This document shows, piece by piece, positions 33,978-42,154 of a DNA stretch of 64,000 nt. A program made the position numbers and the translations under genes. The first letter of the stretch is position 1; every line of letters starts with the position of its first letter. Where the stretch lies: assembly GCF_015674855.1 (NCBI RefSeq), contig NZ_JADMLG010000009.1, forward strand, positions 273,541 through 337,540, read 5' to 3'. The notes under the pieces were generated by a model. That model ran no database searches and had not been told where the DNA came from. It saw only the letters and a list, made by a program, of their open reading frames with translations. The stretch is from Nocardia bovistercoris (GTDB lineage: Bacteria > Actinomycetota > Actinomycetes > Mycobacteriales > Mycobacteriaceae).

Positions 33978-35333
33978 TCAGGGCCGGATGCCTGGTGCGT
34001 CCGGCCCGAGGCAGGCGAGGATGGCGCAGCCGGGCGCGGTATCGGCGAACGGCGGTGCGAGCGGATAGTTCAGGCAGCTCAGCACATTGCAGCCGGGATA
34101 GGAACTCGGGCCGACGCCGAATACCGCGAGCAGGAAGTTCGCGTCGACGAAGCGGCTCGGGTCGAGGCGAAGCGGCGGTTCCACGTACGGCCCCGGCTCG
34201 GGTACCGGGCTGCCGTGGAAGGCCGCCAACAGCCGCCGGAAGAATTCGTGCGGCAGTTCCGAGGTGTTCTGCACGACCCCCGACACCCCGTAGGCGCTGA
34301 CATTGCCGTACGCGCCTGTCCACACGACCGTCAGATCGAGACTGCGGATGACGAACACGTTCTGCATGCCGAGTCCGGCCATCGTGAAGACGTCGTCGGG
34401 CAGGAAGGCCGGGGTCTCCGCGCAGCCGGGTCCGAGCCAGAACAGGTAGCCGTAGCACGGATTCGCGCGCGAGGGCGTGGTCGCCTTGTCCAGGTATTCC
34501 GCCGAGACCAGCTGCCGCTCGCCCCAGCGACCCTGGTTGCTCACCAGCAGGCCGAGTTTGGCGAAGTCATCGGGCGGGATCATCAGGTGGGCGTAGCCGT
34601 AGGTGTGTCCGGCGCGGTCGCGCGCCCAGTAGTAGTCGCCGCGCGCGATGCCGAGCGGATCGAACAGTTCGCGCTGCGCGAACTGTTGCAGCGGTTCGCC
34701 GATGGCGATCTCGAGGACGTAGGCGAGCAGGTCGACGGTGCGTTGGCTGTAGCTGAACGCGGTGCCGGGTGTGGAGGCGAGCGGCACGCCGAGCGCTTGG
34801 ACGGCGCTGTTCGGGTCGAGCGGGATGACGCCGGTGAGTCCTTCGGTGAGGACCCCGACTTTCATGCCGGAGGTCTCGGTGAGCAGATTCTCCACGGTGA
34901 TGGACCGGTGCGCCGCGTCGCCGAGACCGGGGGGTAGGTAGCGGTCGATGGGGGCGTCGAGGTCGATGAGGCCTCGGTCCCATGCCATTCCGGCGAGTAC
35001 GGACACCACGCTCTTGGTTGCGCTCCAGACATTCCACGCCACCGTGTCGGTCACGTTGTTGGTCGGACCTTCACCGACCAGGCAGTTGTGCCGGAAAATC
35101 TTGACGTTCAAGCGATTTCGGGTGCTCGCGAACCGCAACGCGGTATCGAGCAGTTGTGGGTCGATGCCGACCTCCTCGGGCGCCGCGCGCTGCGCCTCCC
35201 GTCCCGATGAGACCGCGCAGTGCGTCTCGCTTCCGGACGGAGCCGCCGCCGCGGGCGCGGCCCCGGCGAATACGCCGCCCGCCACCAGTGCCGCCACCCC
35301 GACGTGGACCATCAGACCACGGATTCGCCCCAT
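33978..35333 (-). CDS. Exported serine hydrolase (beta-lactamase/class C-like)
   Basis: A 451-residue protein with a Sec signal (hydrophobic run to AAPAAAAPSG at about 32). The SxxK motif is S104-A-T-K107 (WSATKSVVSVLAG). A YSQ in FSYSQRTVDLLAYVLE stands where the second motif (YxN) is expected. The C-terminus carries several Cys (CNVLSCLNYPL, CAILACLG) that may form disulfides. Such proteins are esterases or penicillin-recognising enzymes; true beta-lactamase activity cannot be claimed. It is convergent with asd. Confidence 0.88.
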   Translation of the reverse strand: MGRIRGLMVHVGVAALVAGGVFAGAAPAAAAPSGSETHCAVSSGREAQRAAPEEVGIDPQLLDTALRFASTRNRLNVKIFRHNCLVGEGPTNNVTDTVAWNVWSATKSVVSVLAGMAWDRGLIDLDAPIDRYLPPGLGDAAHRSITVENLLTETSGMKVGVLTEGLTGVIPLDPNSAVQALGVPLASTPGTAFSYSQRTVDLLAYVLEIAIGEPLQQFAQRELFDPLGIARGDYYWARDRAGHTYGYAHLMIPPDDFAKLGLLVSNQGRWGERQLVSAEYLDKATTPSRANPCYGYLFWLGPGCAETPAFLPDDVFTMAGLGMQNVFVIRSLDLTVVWTGAYGNVSAYGVSGVVQNTSELPHEFFRRLLAAFHGSPVPEPGPYVEPPLRLDPSRFVDANFLLAVFGVGPSSYPGCNVLSCLNYPLAPPFADTAPGCAILACLGPDAPGIRP

Positions 35334-35380
35334 GGCCGGAAGGCTATCGCGCCGAAGCCCTCCGCACCCGCTGATAGGCC

Positions 35381-36628
35381 TTATGTCACGTCGCGTCGTG
35401 TCCGGCGCGCCACCGCGTACCATGCCGCGCCGAGCGCGAGCACCCCGAGACCGGCGAGCACCGAGGCGACCGGCAGCGCGAACGCGACCACCACGCAACC
35501 GATCGCGCCGAGGACCGGAATCGCCCGCGCCGGTCGGCGCTCGTCGGCCCGCAGGGTGCTCGCCGCGATATTCGCGATCAGGTAGTAGAACAGCACCGCG
35601 AAGGACGAGAAGCCGATGGCCGCACGCACATCGAAGATCGCGGCGAGCACCGCGACCGTCGCGCCGACCGCGAGTTCCGCGCGATGCGGCACCCCGAAAC
35701 GCGGATGCACGGCCGCGAGCGCGCCGGGCAGATACCGGTCGCGCGCCATTGCGAGACCGATCCGCGACACGCCGAGCAGCAGTCCGAGCAGCGAACCCGC
35801 CGCCGCGAGTACGGCGCCGAAGCGCACCACCGGCGCCAGCTCGGGCACGCCCGCTTCCGTCACCAGCCGGGCCAACGGGTCGTCCGACCCGGCGAGACCG
35901 CCCGACCCGAGCGTGAGCATGGCCGCCGCCGCCACCAGCGCGTAGAGCAGCAGGGTGAATCCGAGTGCGAGCATGATCGCGCGCGGTATGGTCCGGCGCG
36001 GGTCGCGCACCTCTTCGCCGAGGGTGGCGATGCGCGCGTAGCCCGCGAAGGCGAAGAACAGGATGCCCGCGGCTTGGAGTACGCCGAGCGGCCCGACGGT
36101 CTCCGACAGCGAGCGCGCGCCCGCGTGGTCGCCGAACAGGCCGACCGCGATCGCGGCGGCCAACACCGCGAGCACGACGCCGACGAGAATCCTGGTGGCC
36201 AGCGCGGATTTCTGCACACCCGCGTAGTTGATGCCGGTGATCACGACCACGGTCGCCACCGCGACGATCCGCGAATACTCGGGCCAGGCGTACGCGCCGA
36301 CGGTCAATGCCATCGCCGCGCAGGAAGCGGTCTTGCCCGCGACGAAACCCCAACCGGCGAGGTACCCCCAGAACGGGCCGAGGCGCTCTCGCCCGTAGAC
36401 GTATGTGCCGCCGGACACCGGGTACAGGGCGGCCAGGTGGGCCGATGAGGTCGCGTTGCAGTAGGCGAGTACGGCCGCCACCGCCAAGGCCGTAGGCAGC
36501 CACGCGCCTGCCGCCGCCGCTGCCGGGGCGAGTGCGACGAATACGCCCGCGCCGACCATCGAGCCGAGGCCGATGACTACCGAATCCGTCAGTCCGAGCC
36601 GTCGGGAGAGTGCGTCGTGCGCGGTCAC
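35381..36628 (-). CDS. APC-superfamily amino acid permease
   Basis: A 415-residue transporter with about twelve membrane spans. The first span carries GLGSMVGAGVFVALAPAA, the substrate-binding GSMVGAG signature of the family, and the loop LYPVSGGTYVYGRERLGPFWG follows. The GTG at 36628 is used because the family begins about there; upstream codons (to 36817) look non-coding. The substrate is not evident. It is 47 bases upstream of the serine hydrolase on the same strand. Confidence 0.9.
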   Translation of the reverse strand: MTAHDALSRRLGLTDSVVIGLGSMVGAGVFVALAPAAAAAGAWLPTALAVAAVLAYCNATSSAHLAALYPVSGGTYVYGRERLGPFWGYLAGWGFVAGKTASCAAMALTVGAYAWPEYSRIVAVATVVVITGINYAGVQKSALATRILVGVVLAVLAAAIAVGLFGDHAGARSLSETVGPLGVLQAAGILFFAFAGYARIATLGEEVRDPRRTIPRAIMLALGFTLLLYALVAAAAMLTLGSGGLAGSDDPLARLVTEAGVPELAPVVRFGAVLAAAGSLLGLLLGVSRIGLAMARDRYLPGALAAVHPRFGVPHRAELAVGATVAVLAAIFDVRAAIGFSSFAVLFYYLIANIAASTLRADERRPARAIPVLGAIGCVVVAFALPVASVLAGLGVLALGAAWYAVARRTRRDVT

Positions 36629-36989
36629 GTCCGTATCCTGCGCCAACTCACGGCCGGTGCCAACTCGGGCGCGAATACGAGAAGTGCCGCCGGTGCTGGA
36701 CCGGCGGCACTTGCACGCGAGGGTCGACGTCCCACAAGCGCCTCTCGGCGGGTGGTCGCTCGTAGCGACGAATGGGGTGAGGCCCGGGGCTGTCCGGACG
36801 CCGACAGTGCGGTACAACGAGTCGACCCCCGAACCTATTCCGCGCCGGTAGGGGTGATTCGCGCCACCCCGCGGGCCGACCGCGACATGAGCGGATCGCG
36901 GTGACGCCGAGGATTAGCCGCTGTCGATCGCCTCACAAGGAATCTCGGTTTCCTTGGACCGTGTCCGGAAAACTGGGACCATCGACAAT

Positions 36990-37427
36990 GTGCGCGAAAA
37001 AGGCGAATCAGGCGGGGGCGATCCGCGCGGCCGGTTACAGGAGGCGGGACTGCGGGTCACGGCCCCTCGGGTCGCGGTGTTGAACGCGGTTGCCGCCCAT
37101 CCCCATTCCGATGCCGACCGGGTCGCCGCCGCGGTGCGCACGGCGATCGGCTCGGTGTCCACCCAGGCCGTCTACGACGTGCTGAGAGCCTGTGTGACCG
37201 CCGGTCTGCTGCGCCGTATCGAGCCCGCCGGTTCGCCCGCGCTCTACGAGACCAGGACCGGCGACAACCATCACCATCTGGTGTGCCGCGGCTGTGACGC
37301 CGTGGTCGACGTGGACTGCGTGGTCGGCGCGATGCCGTGTCTCGACCCCGGCGATTCCCACGGATTCGCCGTGGACGAGGCCGAGGTCGTGTTCTGGGGC
37401 CTGTGCCCCACCTGCCGCGCCCGCTGA
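36990..37427 (+). CDS. Fur-family metalloregulator
   Basis: A repressor of about 145 residues. The winged helix spans LQEAGLRVTAPRVAVLNAVA to QAVYDVLRACVTAGLLRRI. The metal-binding half has the HHHLVCRGC cluster, a second CVVGAMPC pair and a closing CPTC, as in FurA of mycobacteria. FurA is usually next to katG; no catalase lies here. Starts are uncertain: the GTG at 36990 fits the family best, while a TTG at 36954 would add 12 residues. Which metal it senses cannot be read. Confidence 0.88.
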   Translation: MREKGESGGGDPRGRLQEAGLRVTAPRVAVLNAVAAHPHSDADRVAAAVRTAIGSVSTQAVYDVLRACVTAGLLRRIEPAGSPALYETRTGDNHHHLVCRGCDAVVDVDCVVGAMPCLDPGDSHGFAVDEAEVVFWGLCPTCRAR

Positions 37428-37436
37428 ATCCCCGAC

Positions 37437-37472
37437 GGGGAGGTGCGTATCCAGCCGCGGGCGCACCTCCCC
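37437..37472 (+). terminator. Terminator after the Fur-family gene
   Basis: A perfect 11-bp inverted repeat, GGGGAGGTGCG with CGCACCTCCCC, around a 14-base loop. It starts 10 bases past the stop. Confidence 0.85.
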
Positions 37473-37530
37473 GCGCATTGGAGTACCCGCCACAGGTGAT
37501 GTCAACCGCACTCGGACGGAGTAAATATTT

Positions 37531-37556
37531 CGCCCCCGGTCACGGAACCGGGGGCG
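37531..37556 (-). terminator. Terminator of the 19-residue membrane peptide gene
   Basis: CGCCCCCGGT and ACCGGGGGCG form a 10-bp stem with a 6-base loop, 23 bases beyond the peptide stop. On the minus strand an A/T-rich run (GAAATATTTAC) follows, fitting an intrinsic terminator for that strand. Confidence 0.75.
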
Positions 37557-37578
37557 AACTAGTCGTCGGGTAACAGTC

Positions 37579-37638
37579 TCAGAGCAGGCCCCACCAGTAC
37601 AGCAGGCAGGCCAGTACGAAGACCACCACGGTTTCCAT
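37579..37638 (-). CDS. 19-residue single-span membrane peptide
   Basis: A 20-codon ORF encodes METVVVFVLACLLYWWGLL, one hydrophobic helix with almost no flanking charge. It has a good ribosome site (TTGGAG six bases before the ATG at 37638), and a strong terminator hairpin lies just past its stop, so it looks like a complete transcription unit. Short peptides of this kind (like KdpF or CydX) often bind a larger membrane complex. No partner gene is adjacent and I do not recognise the sequence. Confidence 0.65.
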   Translation of the reverse strand: METVVVFVLACLLYWWGLL

Positions 37639-37881
37639 CGTCGCTCCAATCTCCTTGGCGCACTGATTACATCATCGCGCCTACCGCGCGTCGGCGCGAT
37701 CAAACGATCGTTACCAGCACGTATTGCGTTCCAAGGTCTTCTTAAGTGCGCAGCAAGCCCGCCATCGCATTGTTTATCTCGAGACCGGGGCTCACCGGTA
37801 ACACCGAACAGGAGGACCGAAAGCAGGACGGAACCGGGGGAAAGGGGGGAATCAGCCACAGCCGGGGTGGGGAACCTGGCT

Positions 37882-37909
37882 CGACTTGTCCACGAGGGGT
37901 GACAAGTCG
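37882..37909. ncRNA. Stem-loop 1 of a three-copy hairpin family
   Basis: CGACTTGTC and GACAAGTCG pair perfectly around the 10-base loop CACGAGGGGT. The loop plus closing pairs (GTC-loop-GAC) recurs in two more hairpins downstream. Strand and function are unknown. Confidence 0.6.
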
Positions 37910-37926
37910 GGTCGGGGGGACGACGC

Positions 37927-37964
37927 CGGTCGGATCGGTCCACGAGGGGTGACCGACCCGACCG
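37927..37964. ncRNA. Stem-loop 2 of a three-copy hairpin family
   Basis: A 14-bp stem with one mismatch (CGGTCGGATCGGTC with GACCGACCCGACCG) encloses the identical loop CACGAGGGGT. The stem sequence differs from hairpin 1 but pairing is kept. Confidence 0.6.
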
Positions 37965-38078
37965 TTCGTCGTCCGGGCAGGCGCGATGTGGCACTTCCGG
38001 GAGCTGATGGGCGATCGGGGCGCTACCGCTGCGACCGGTAACCATGCGCCGCGTGTCGACGAATTCCATCCGAGATAT

Positions 38079-38118
38079 CGGGCCGGGCCGGTCAACGAGG
38101 GGTGACCGGCCCGGCTCG
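38079..38118. ncRNA. Stem-loop 3 of a three-copy hairpin family
   Basis: A 15-bp stem with one mismatch (CGGGCCGGGCCGGTC with GACCGGCCCGGCTCG) encloses loop AACGAGGGGT, one base different from the others. It ends 57 bases before the ArsC-like start, so on the + strand it could be part of that gene's leader. Confidence 0.6.
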
Positions 38119-38175
38119 CAGGATTCATGCGAAGTTCGCTTGCCCCTTCAAGTGCCGCGCGGGGAAACTGGACGC

Positions 38176-38841
38176 GTGTCTGACCTGTCGGCCACGCGCC
38201 CATTTCGGCTCCTGGCACTCGACCACGACGTGGCACTCGAACTCGCGGAGGAGCGGCTGCGCCTGAAGTTCGTGACCCTGTTCGACTGGGACACGGTGCA
38301 CGACTGTCTCGAGTCGTCCTACGACGAATTCGTGGCGAGTTCGCGAGTGCCGACCTACCTGCCGGTGCTCGCCGAACGTTTCTGTCGCCGACATCTGGAA
38401 GCCAGGGCGCGCGATGAGGGCAAGCGGCAGCGCGTCGACCCGACGGTGCTGTTCCTGTGCACCCACAACGCCGGGCGTTCCCAGATCGCGCTCGGCTTCT
38501 TCGACCATTTGGCCAGGGGCAGGGCGGTGGCCTGGTCGGGCGGGCTCGAGCCGAGTGCGGCGCTGAATCCCGCCGCGGTCGAGGCGATGGCCGAGATCGG
38601 CATCGATATCGGCCTGGGCCGCCCGAAGCGCTGGACCTACGAGATCCTGCGCGCCGCCGACATCGTCGTCACGATGGGCTGCGGAGACATCTGTCCGCTG
38701 GTGCCGGGACCGCGCTATGTGGAGTGGATCATCGAGGACCCGGCCGGGCTCGACGTCGACCAGGTCCGTCCGATCCGCGACGAGATCGGCAGGCGCGTCG
38801 CGGATCTGCTGGTGGAACTGGACGTGCTCGCGGTGCACTGA
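38176..38841 (+). CDS. ArsC-like low-molecular-weight phosphatase with N-terminal helical domain
   Basis: A 221-residue protein. The first 80 residues are a small helical domain seen in actinobacterial ArsC/phosphatase proteins (VHDCLESSYDEFVASSRVPT). The catalytic domain begins at VLFLCTHNAGRSQIALGFF with the C-x5-R loop at Cys95-Arg101, and the acid is in the EDPAG segment. The single-Cys layout and MGCGDICPLVPG suit the mycothiol-dependent arsenate reductases, but general tyrosine phosphatase is possible. No other ars genes are present. The GTG at 38176 was chosen by family length; GGA lies a few bases before. Confidence 0.85.
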   Translation: MSDLSATRPFRLLALDHDVALELAEERLRLKFVTLFDWDTVHDCLESSYDEFVASSRVPTYLPVLAERFCRRHLEARARDEGKRQRVDPTVLFLCTHNAGRSQIALGFFDHLARGRAVAWSGGLEPSAALNPAAVEAMAEIGIDIGLGRPKRWTYEILRAADIVVTMGCGDICPLVPGPRYVEWIIEDPAGLDVDQVRPIRDEIGRRVADLLVELDVLAVH

Positions 38842-38946
38842 CCGCGGTGGTTCCCGGCCGTGCGGATGGACGACGCCGAGCGGTCGAGCGCGCGTGCTGA
38901 GCGGCGGGACGGGGTGTTCGACGCGGTCGGCGGAACGGGAGAGCGA

Positions 38947-40161
38947 TTAGGCCGCGTACTCGGGGAGGCGGTAGGTCTCGGTTTCGGATTCCGGCAGCAT
39001 GCGCATGACCAGTGGTTTCATGAACCTGGACGTCATCAGTCTGCTCACCGCGCGGCCAGCCATGATGCCCGCGCGCGAATTCGGCGTCATCGCGCGCAGC
39101 CCGCCGGGTGGAAGTCGTCGCGCTGTCGTGACGAACGGTCGCATCCGCTGTTCGTAGGTCGCGAGCGCGCGCACCGGGTCACCCGGAGCCGCGATGATCT
39201 CGCCCGCGAGCAGGTAGGCGCCGACCAGTGCCATCGCCGTGCCGTGGCCGCTGAGCGGGGAACCGCAGTAGCCCGCGTCGCCGAGCAGGGTTACTCGTTC
39301 GCGTGACCAGTGCGGGAGGTCGACGCGTGACAGTTCGTCGAAGTAGAAGTCCTCGGTTGTGGACATGGCGGCTACGACCAGATCGGCGAGTGCTCCGCCG
39401 CCGGACAGGCGCGTACGGATCAGGTTCTGTTGTGCGGTGGTGTCACGACGCAGCGTGGGGTCGGCGGGTGCGCGGATGATCACGAGGGCTTTGCAGGTGG
39501 ACGGGTCGGCGTCGGGGCGGAAACCGAGTCCGGTGGCGCCGACCAGCGACTGCATCGAGAACCAGTGCGGTTGGATGCCTTCGGGTGTGTCCATGGTGCA
39601 GAAGGACATGTATCCGCCCAGGTAGGTGGTGAATTCCGGTTCGGGACCGAAGACGAGGGCGCGGGTGGTCGAGTGCAGGCCGTCGGCGCCTATCACCACG
39701 TCGTAGCGTTCGGTCGCGCCGGAGGCGAAACTCACGTTCGCGCCCGCGGGGTCCTGGGCGATGTCGGTGATCGATTCGCCGTAGCGGTAGTCCGCGCCGC
39801 CGGTCTCCGCGACGGCGTCGAGGAGTATCGCGTTCAGGTCGCCCCTGGTGATCTCGATATCGGCGACGCCGCCTTTGCCGTCGAAGAGTTCGGCGGGCAC
39901 GCGTAGGTTCTCGCGGCCGTGGTCGTCGAGGTAGAGCATGCCGCGCTCATCGAGTCGGCGCCGCTGGATCGCGGGCATGATGCCCATGCGTTCGGCTACT
40001 TCTCGGCTCGGTCCGCGCAGGTCGACGGCTTGGCCGCCGGGGCGGGGAGCGGTGGCGCGTTCCACGACGGTGACGGGGATGCCCGCGCGGAGCAGGAGCG
40101 CCGCGACGGCGTTGCCGCCGATGCCGCCGCCGGAGACGAGGACGCGGGGTGTGGCGTTCAT
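38947..40161 (-). CDS. FAD-dependent monooxygenase (PHBH/TetX-like)
   Basis: A 404-residue aromatic-hydroxylase-type flavoprotein. Motifs are VLVSGGGIGGNAVAALLLRA (FAD), GADGLHSTTR (the DG fingerprint) and TLLGDAGYCGSPLSGHGTAM (second FAD motif). It resembles enzymes that hydroxylate polyketides or inactivate drugs; substrate unknown. The ATG at 40161 is clear. The 5' region contains a strong palindromic operator set, but no regulator gene lies next to it. Confidence 0.9.
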   Translation of the reverse strand: MNATPRVLVSGGGIGGNAVAALLLRAGIPVTVVERATAPRPGGQAVDLRGPSREVAERMGIMPAIQRRRLDERGMLYLDDHGRENLRVPAELFDGKGGVADIEITRGDLNAILLDAVAETGGADYRYGESITDIAQDPAGANVSFASGATERYDVVIGADGLHSTTRALVFGPEPEFTTYLGGYMSFCTMDTPEGIQPHWFSMQSLVGATGLGFRPDADPSTCKALVIIRAPADPTLRRDTTAQQNLIRTRLSGGGALADLVVAAMSTTEDFYFDELSRVDLPHWSRERVTLLGDAGYCGSPLSGHGTAMALVGAYLLAGEIIAAPGDPVRALATYEQRMRPFVTTARRLPPGGLRAMTPNSRAGIMAGRAVSRLMTSRFMKPLVMRMLPESETETYRLPEYAA

Positions 40162-40185
40162 GGTGACCTCTCTGGATCGAATGTC

Positions 40186-40239
40186 TTAGACAAATGTCTA
40201 ACAGACGACTCGCACGTCTGTCTAGAACAAATGTGTAAG
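40186..40239. promoter_or_regulatory. Palindromic operator cluster upstream of the monooxygenase
   Basis: TTAGACAAATGTCTAA at 40186-40201 is a near-perfect 16-bp palindrome. CAGACG...CGTCTG (40202-40220) is a second inverted repeat. CTAGAACAAATGTGTAAG at 40222-40239 is a degenerate second copy of the first site. Such sites are typical of TetR or MarR repressors; the cognate protein is not in this neighbourhood. Confidence 0.65.
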
Positions 40240-40309
40240 ACATGCGTTCCAGCGGGTCGGGGAATGCCGAGGGACCGAAGCTGCCGGAGGCCTCGGTCCG
40301 TCCGTGGGA

Positions 40310-42154
40310 TCAGTTCTGGCGCTGTAGATACGCCTTCCACCCGCCGAAAGCTGTGATATCGGTGCCCGCACGCCCGGCGTCGTAGGCGCAGGCGAAGCCG
40401 ATGACCGCGCGACCGTCGGACAACTCGATCGGGGCCAGCCCCATCGGCGCGGGCAGGCCCGCGAGGAATCCGCCGAGTCCGGCCCGCGACACCAGGAACA
40501 ATTCACCGCGGATCGGGGCGCCGAGCCCCGCCCCGTGCCGGACCAGCCCCGGTTTGGGCGGAACCGTGTCCAAGGCGGTCAACCGATAAGCGTCGGTGGT
40601 CGTGACCGCACCCGCGAACCGCGCGCCTACCTCCTCCAACTGCCAGTGCAACGGCTGCCCCCGCAGATGGGCGCCGAACACCGCCAATTCCACACCGCCA
40701 CCGACCAGCACCGGTGTGCCGGTGTCCGCCCGCGATGGATTGTGGCTGTTCGCCCGCGACCGTTTCCGGCCCGCTGCCCGCGATTGCTTCTCGGTGTCCG
40801 CGGGCGCATCGGTGTCCACCGACGAAGGACCGATCGCGGTGGTGATCCGTGCCGCGAGATCGATCGCGACCTGATCGTCGAATGCGCGCGTCACCACCAT
40901 CACGCCGAAGGGATTCCCGCGCGGCGTCGGTGCGCCGGGCACCGCCATCGCCGCCATGTCGAGCAGGTTGCAGAAGTTCGTGTACGTGCCCATCCTGCGG
41001 TTGATGGCGATCGGATCGGCTTGCACCGCGGCGATGGTCGGGTGTTCGGTGGTGGTCGGCAGCAGCAGGCCGTCGAAATTCCGCAATGCGGTGGCCGCGG
41101 CTGCTTTCGCGCGCGCCAGGGTGTCCATGTCGTCGGCGAAACCGGGTCCTGTGGTGCGACCCGCCGCCGCGATGATGGCGGCGACCGTCGGGTCGGCGCT
41201 CGCGGGCGACCCCGCGAGGAATTCGCCCACCGCGGCGTATCGTTCCGCGACCACCGAGCCGTCGTAGAGCAGCAGCGCCGCCTCCAACAGCGCCGAGATG
41301 TCGACCTCCTCGGTGGCGACACCGGCCGCCCGCGCCGCGGCGACCGTATCGGCGAACGCGGCGCGGTAGTCGGGGGTGAGCGCGGTGAGGTCGTCGGCGC
41401 GCGGCACCGCGAGCCGGGCGCGCGCCGGGGCGGCCAAGCGCACGTCGGCGGGCCAGCGGCGGCTGCGCGGGTCGCGCGGATCGGGGCCCGCCATGATCGC
41501 GGCCGCCGCCACCGCCGCGCTCATTTCGGCGGCGAACACCGTCACCGCGTCGAAGTCGGCGCAGGCGGGCACGACGCCGTGGGTGGGGATGATTCCGAGC
41601 GTGGCCTTGATCCCGACCAGACCGTGCAGCGCCGCGGGCACCCGACCCGACCCCGCCGTATCGGTGCCGATGCCGATATCGGCGATGCCGAGCGCCACCG
41701 CGACCGCCGACCCCGAACTGGAACCTCCCGACACCAACTCCGGGTCGACCGCGTGCCGGACCGCGCCGTATGGACTGCGCGTGCCGACCAGTCCGGTGGC
41801 GAACTGATCCAGATTCGTCTTGCCGAGCACCACCGCGCCCGCCGCGACCAACCGTTCCACGGCGACCGCGGTGACCTCGGCGGTATAGGCGAATTCGGGG
41901 CAGGCGGCCGTGGTCGGCAGCCCCGCGACGTCGATATTGTCCTTCACCGCGACCAACACACCCGCCAACGGCAGCGACGCGCCCGCGGCCAGCCGGGCTT
42001 CGACCGCAGCGGCGTCCGCGACCACCTCCTCCCGCGTCCGCAGGGTTATCCACACCTCGGGACGGTCTACCTCGGCGATGCGCCGGAACGCGGCCTCGGC
42101 CCGTTCGGTCGGAGATTCGTGCACCGCGGTGTCGTCAACAACGCCTGTGGTCAT
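40310..42154 (-). CDS. atzF: Allophanate hydrolase
   Basis: Splits allophanate into ammonia and CO2, the second step after urea carboxylase. The 614-residue protein is an amidase-signature enzyme: Lys71 (AVKDNID), the SGGSSSGSA stretch at 142-150 and Ser169 in TDTAGSGRVP form the Ser-Ser-Lys triad. The C-terminal domain (from about 485) is the AtzF-specific one, closing with FGGWKAYLQ. An Arg/Ser-rich linker at about 450-480 looks like a recent insert. The ATG at 42154 is immediately after the urea carboxylase stop, so the two are translated from one message. Confidence 0.95.
   Translation of the reverse strand: MTTGVVDDTAVHESPTERAEAAFRRIAEVDRPEVWITLRTREEVVADAAAVEARLAAGASLPLAGVLVAVKDNIDVAGLPTTAACPEFAYTAEVTAVAVERLVAAGAVVLGKTNLDQFATGLVGTRSPYGAVRHAVDPELVSGGSSSGSAVAVALGIADIGIGTDTAGSGRVPAALHGLVGIKATLGIIPTHGVVPACADFDAVTVFAAEMSAAVAAAAIMAGPDPRDPRSRRWPADVRLAAPARARLAVPRADDLTALTPDYRAAFADTVAAARAAGVATEEVDISALLEAALLLYDGSVVAERYAAVGEFLAGSPASADPTVAAIIAAAGRTTGPGFADDMDTLARAKAAAATALRNFDGLLLPTTTEHPTIAAVQADPIAINRRMGTYTNFCNLLDMAAMAVPGAPTPRGNPFGVMVVTRAFDDQVAIDLAARITTAIGPSSVDTDAPADTEKQSRAAGRKRSRANSHNPSRADTGTPVLVGGGVELAVFGAHLRGQPLHWQLEEVGARFAGAVTTTDAYRLTALDTVPPKPGLVRHGAGLGAPIRGELFLVSRAGLGGFLAGLPAPMGLAPIELSDGRAVIGFACAYDAGRAGTDITAFGGWKAYLQRQN

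Larger units (their letters stand above)
37639..38175. other. Long intergenic region holding three related stem-loops
   Basis: About 540 bases between two divergent genes. It contains the three same-loop hairpins listed separately. The frames open here have no ribosome sites and are not counted as genes. The 5' end near 37640-37760 is less GC-rich and may hold the promoter of the membrane peptide. Confidence 0.6.

Noticed and set aside
38044..38175. Upstream extension of the ArsC-like gene to an ATG at 38044
   Set aside because: The extra 44 codons run through stem-loop 3 and match no family; the GTG at 38176 gives the normal N-terminus.
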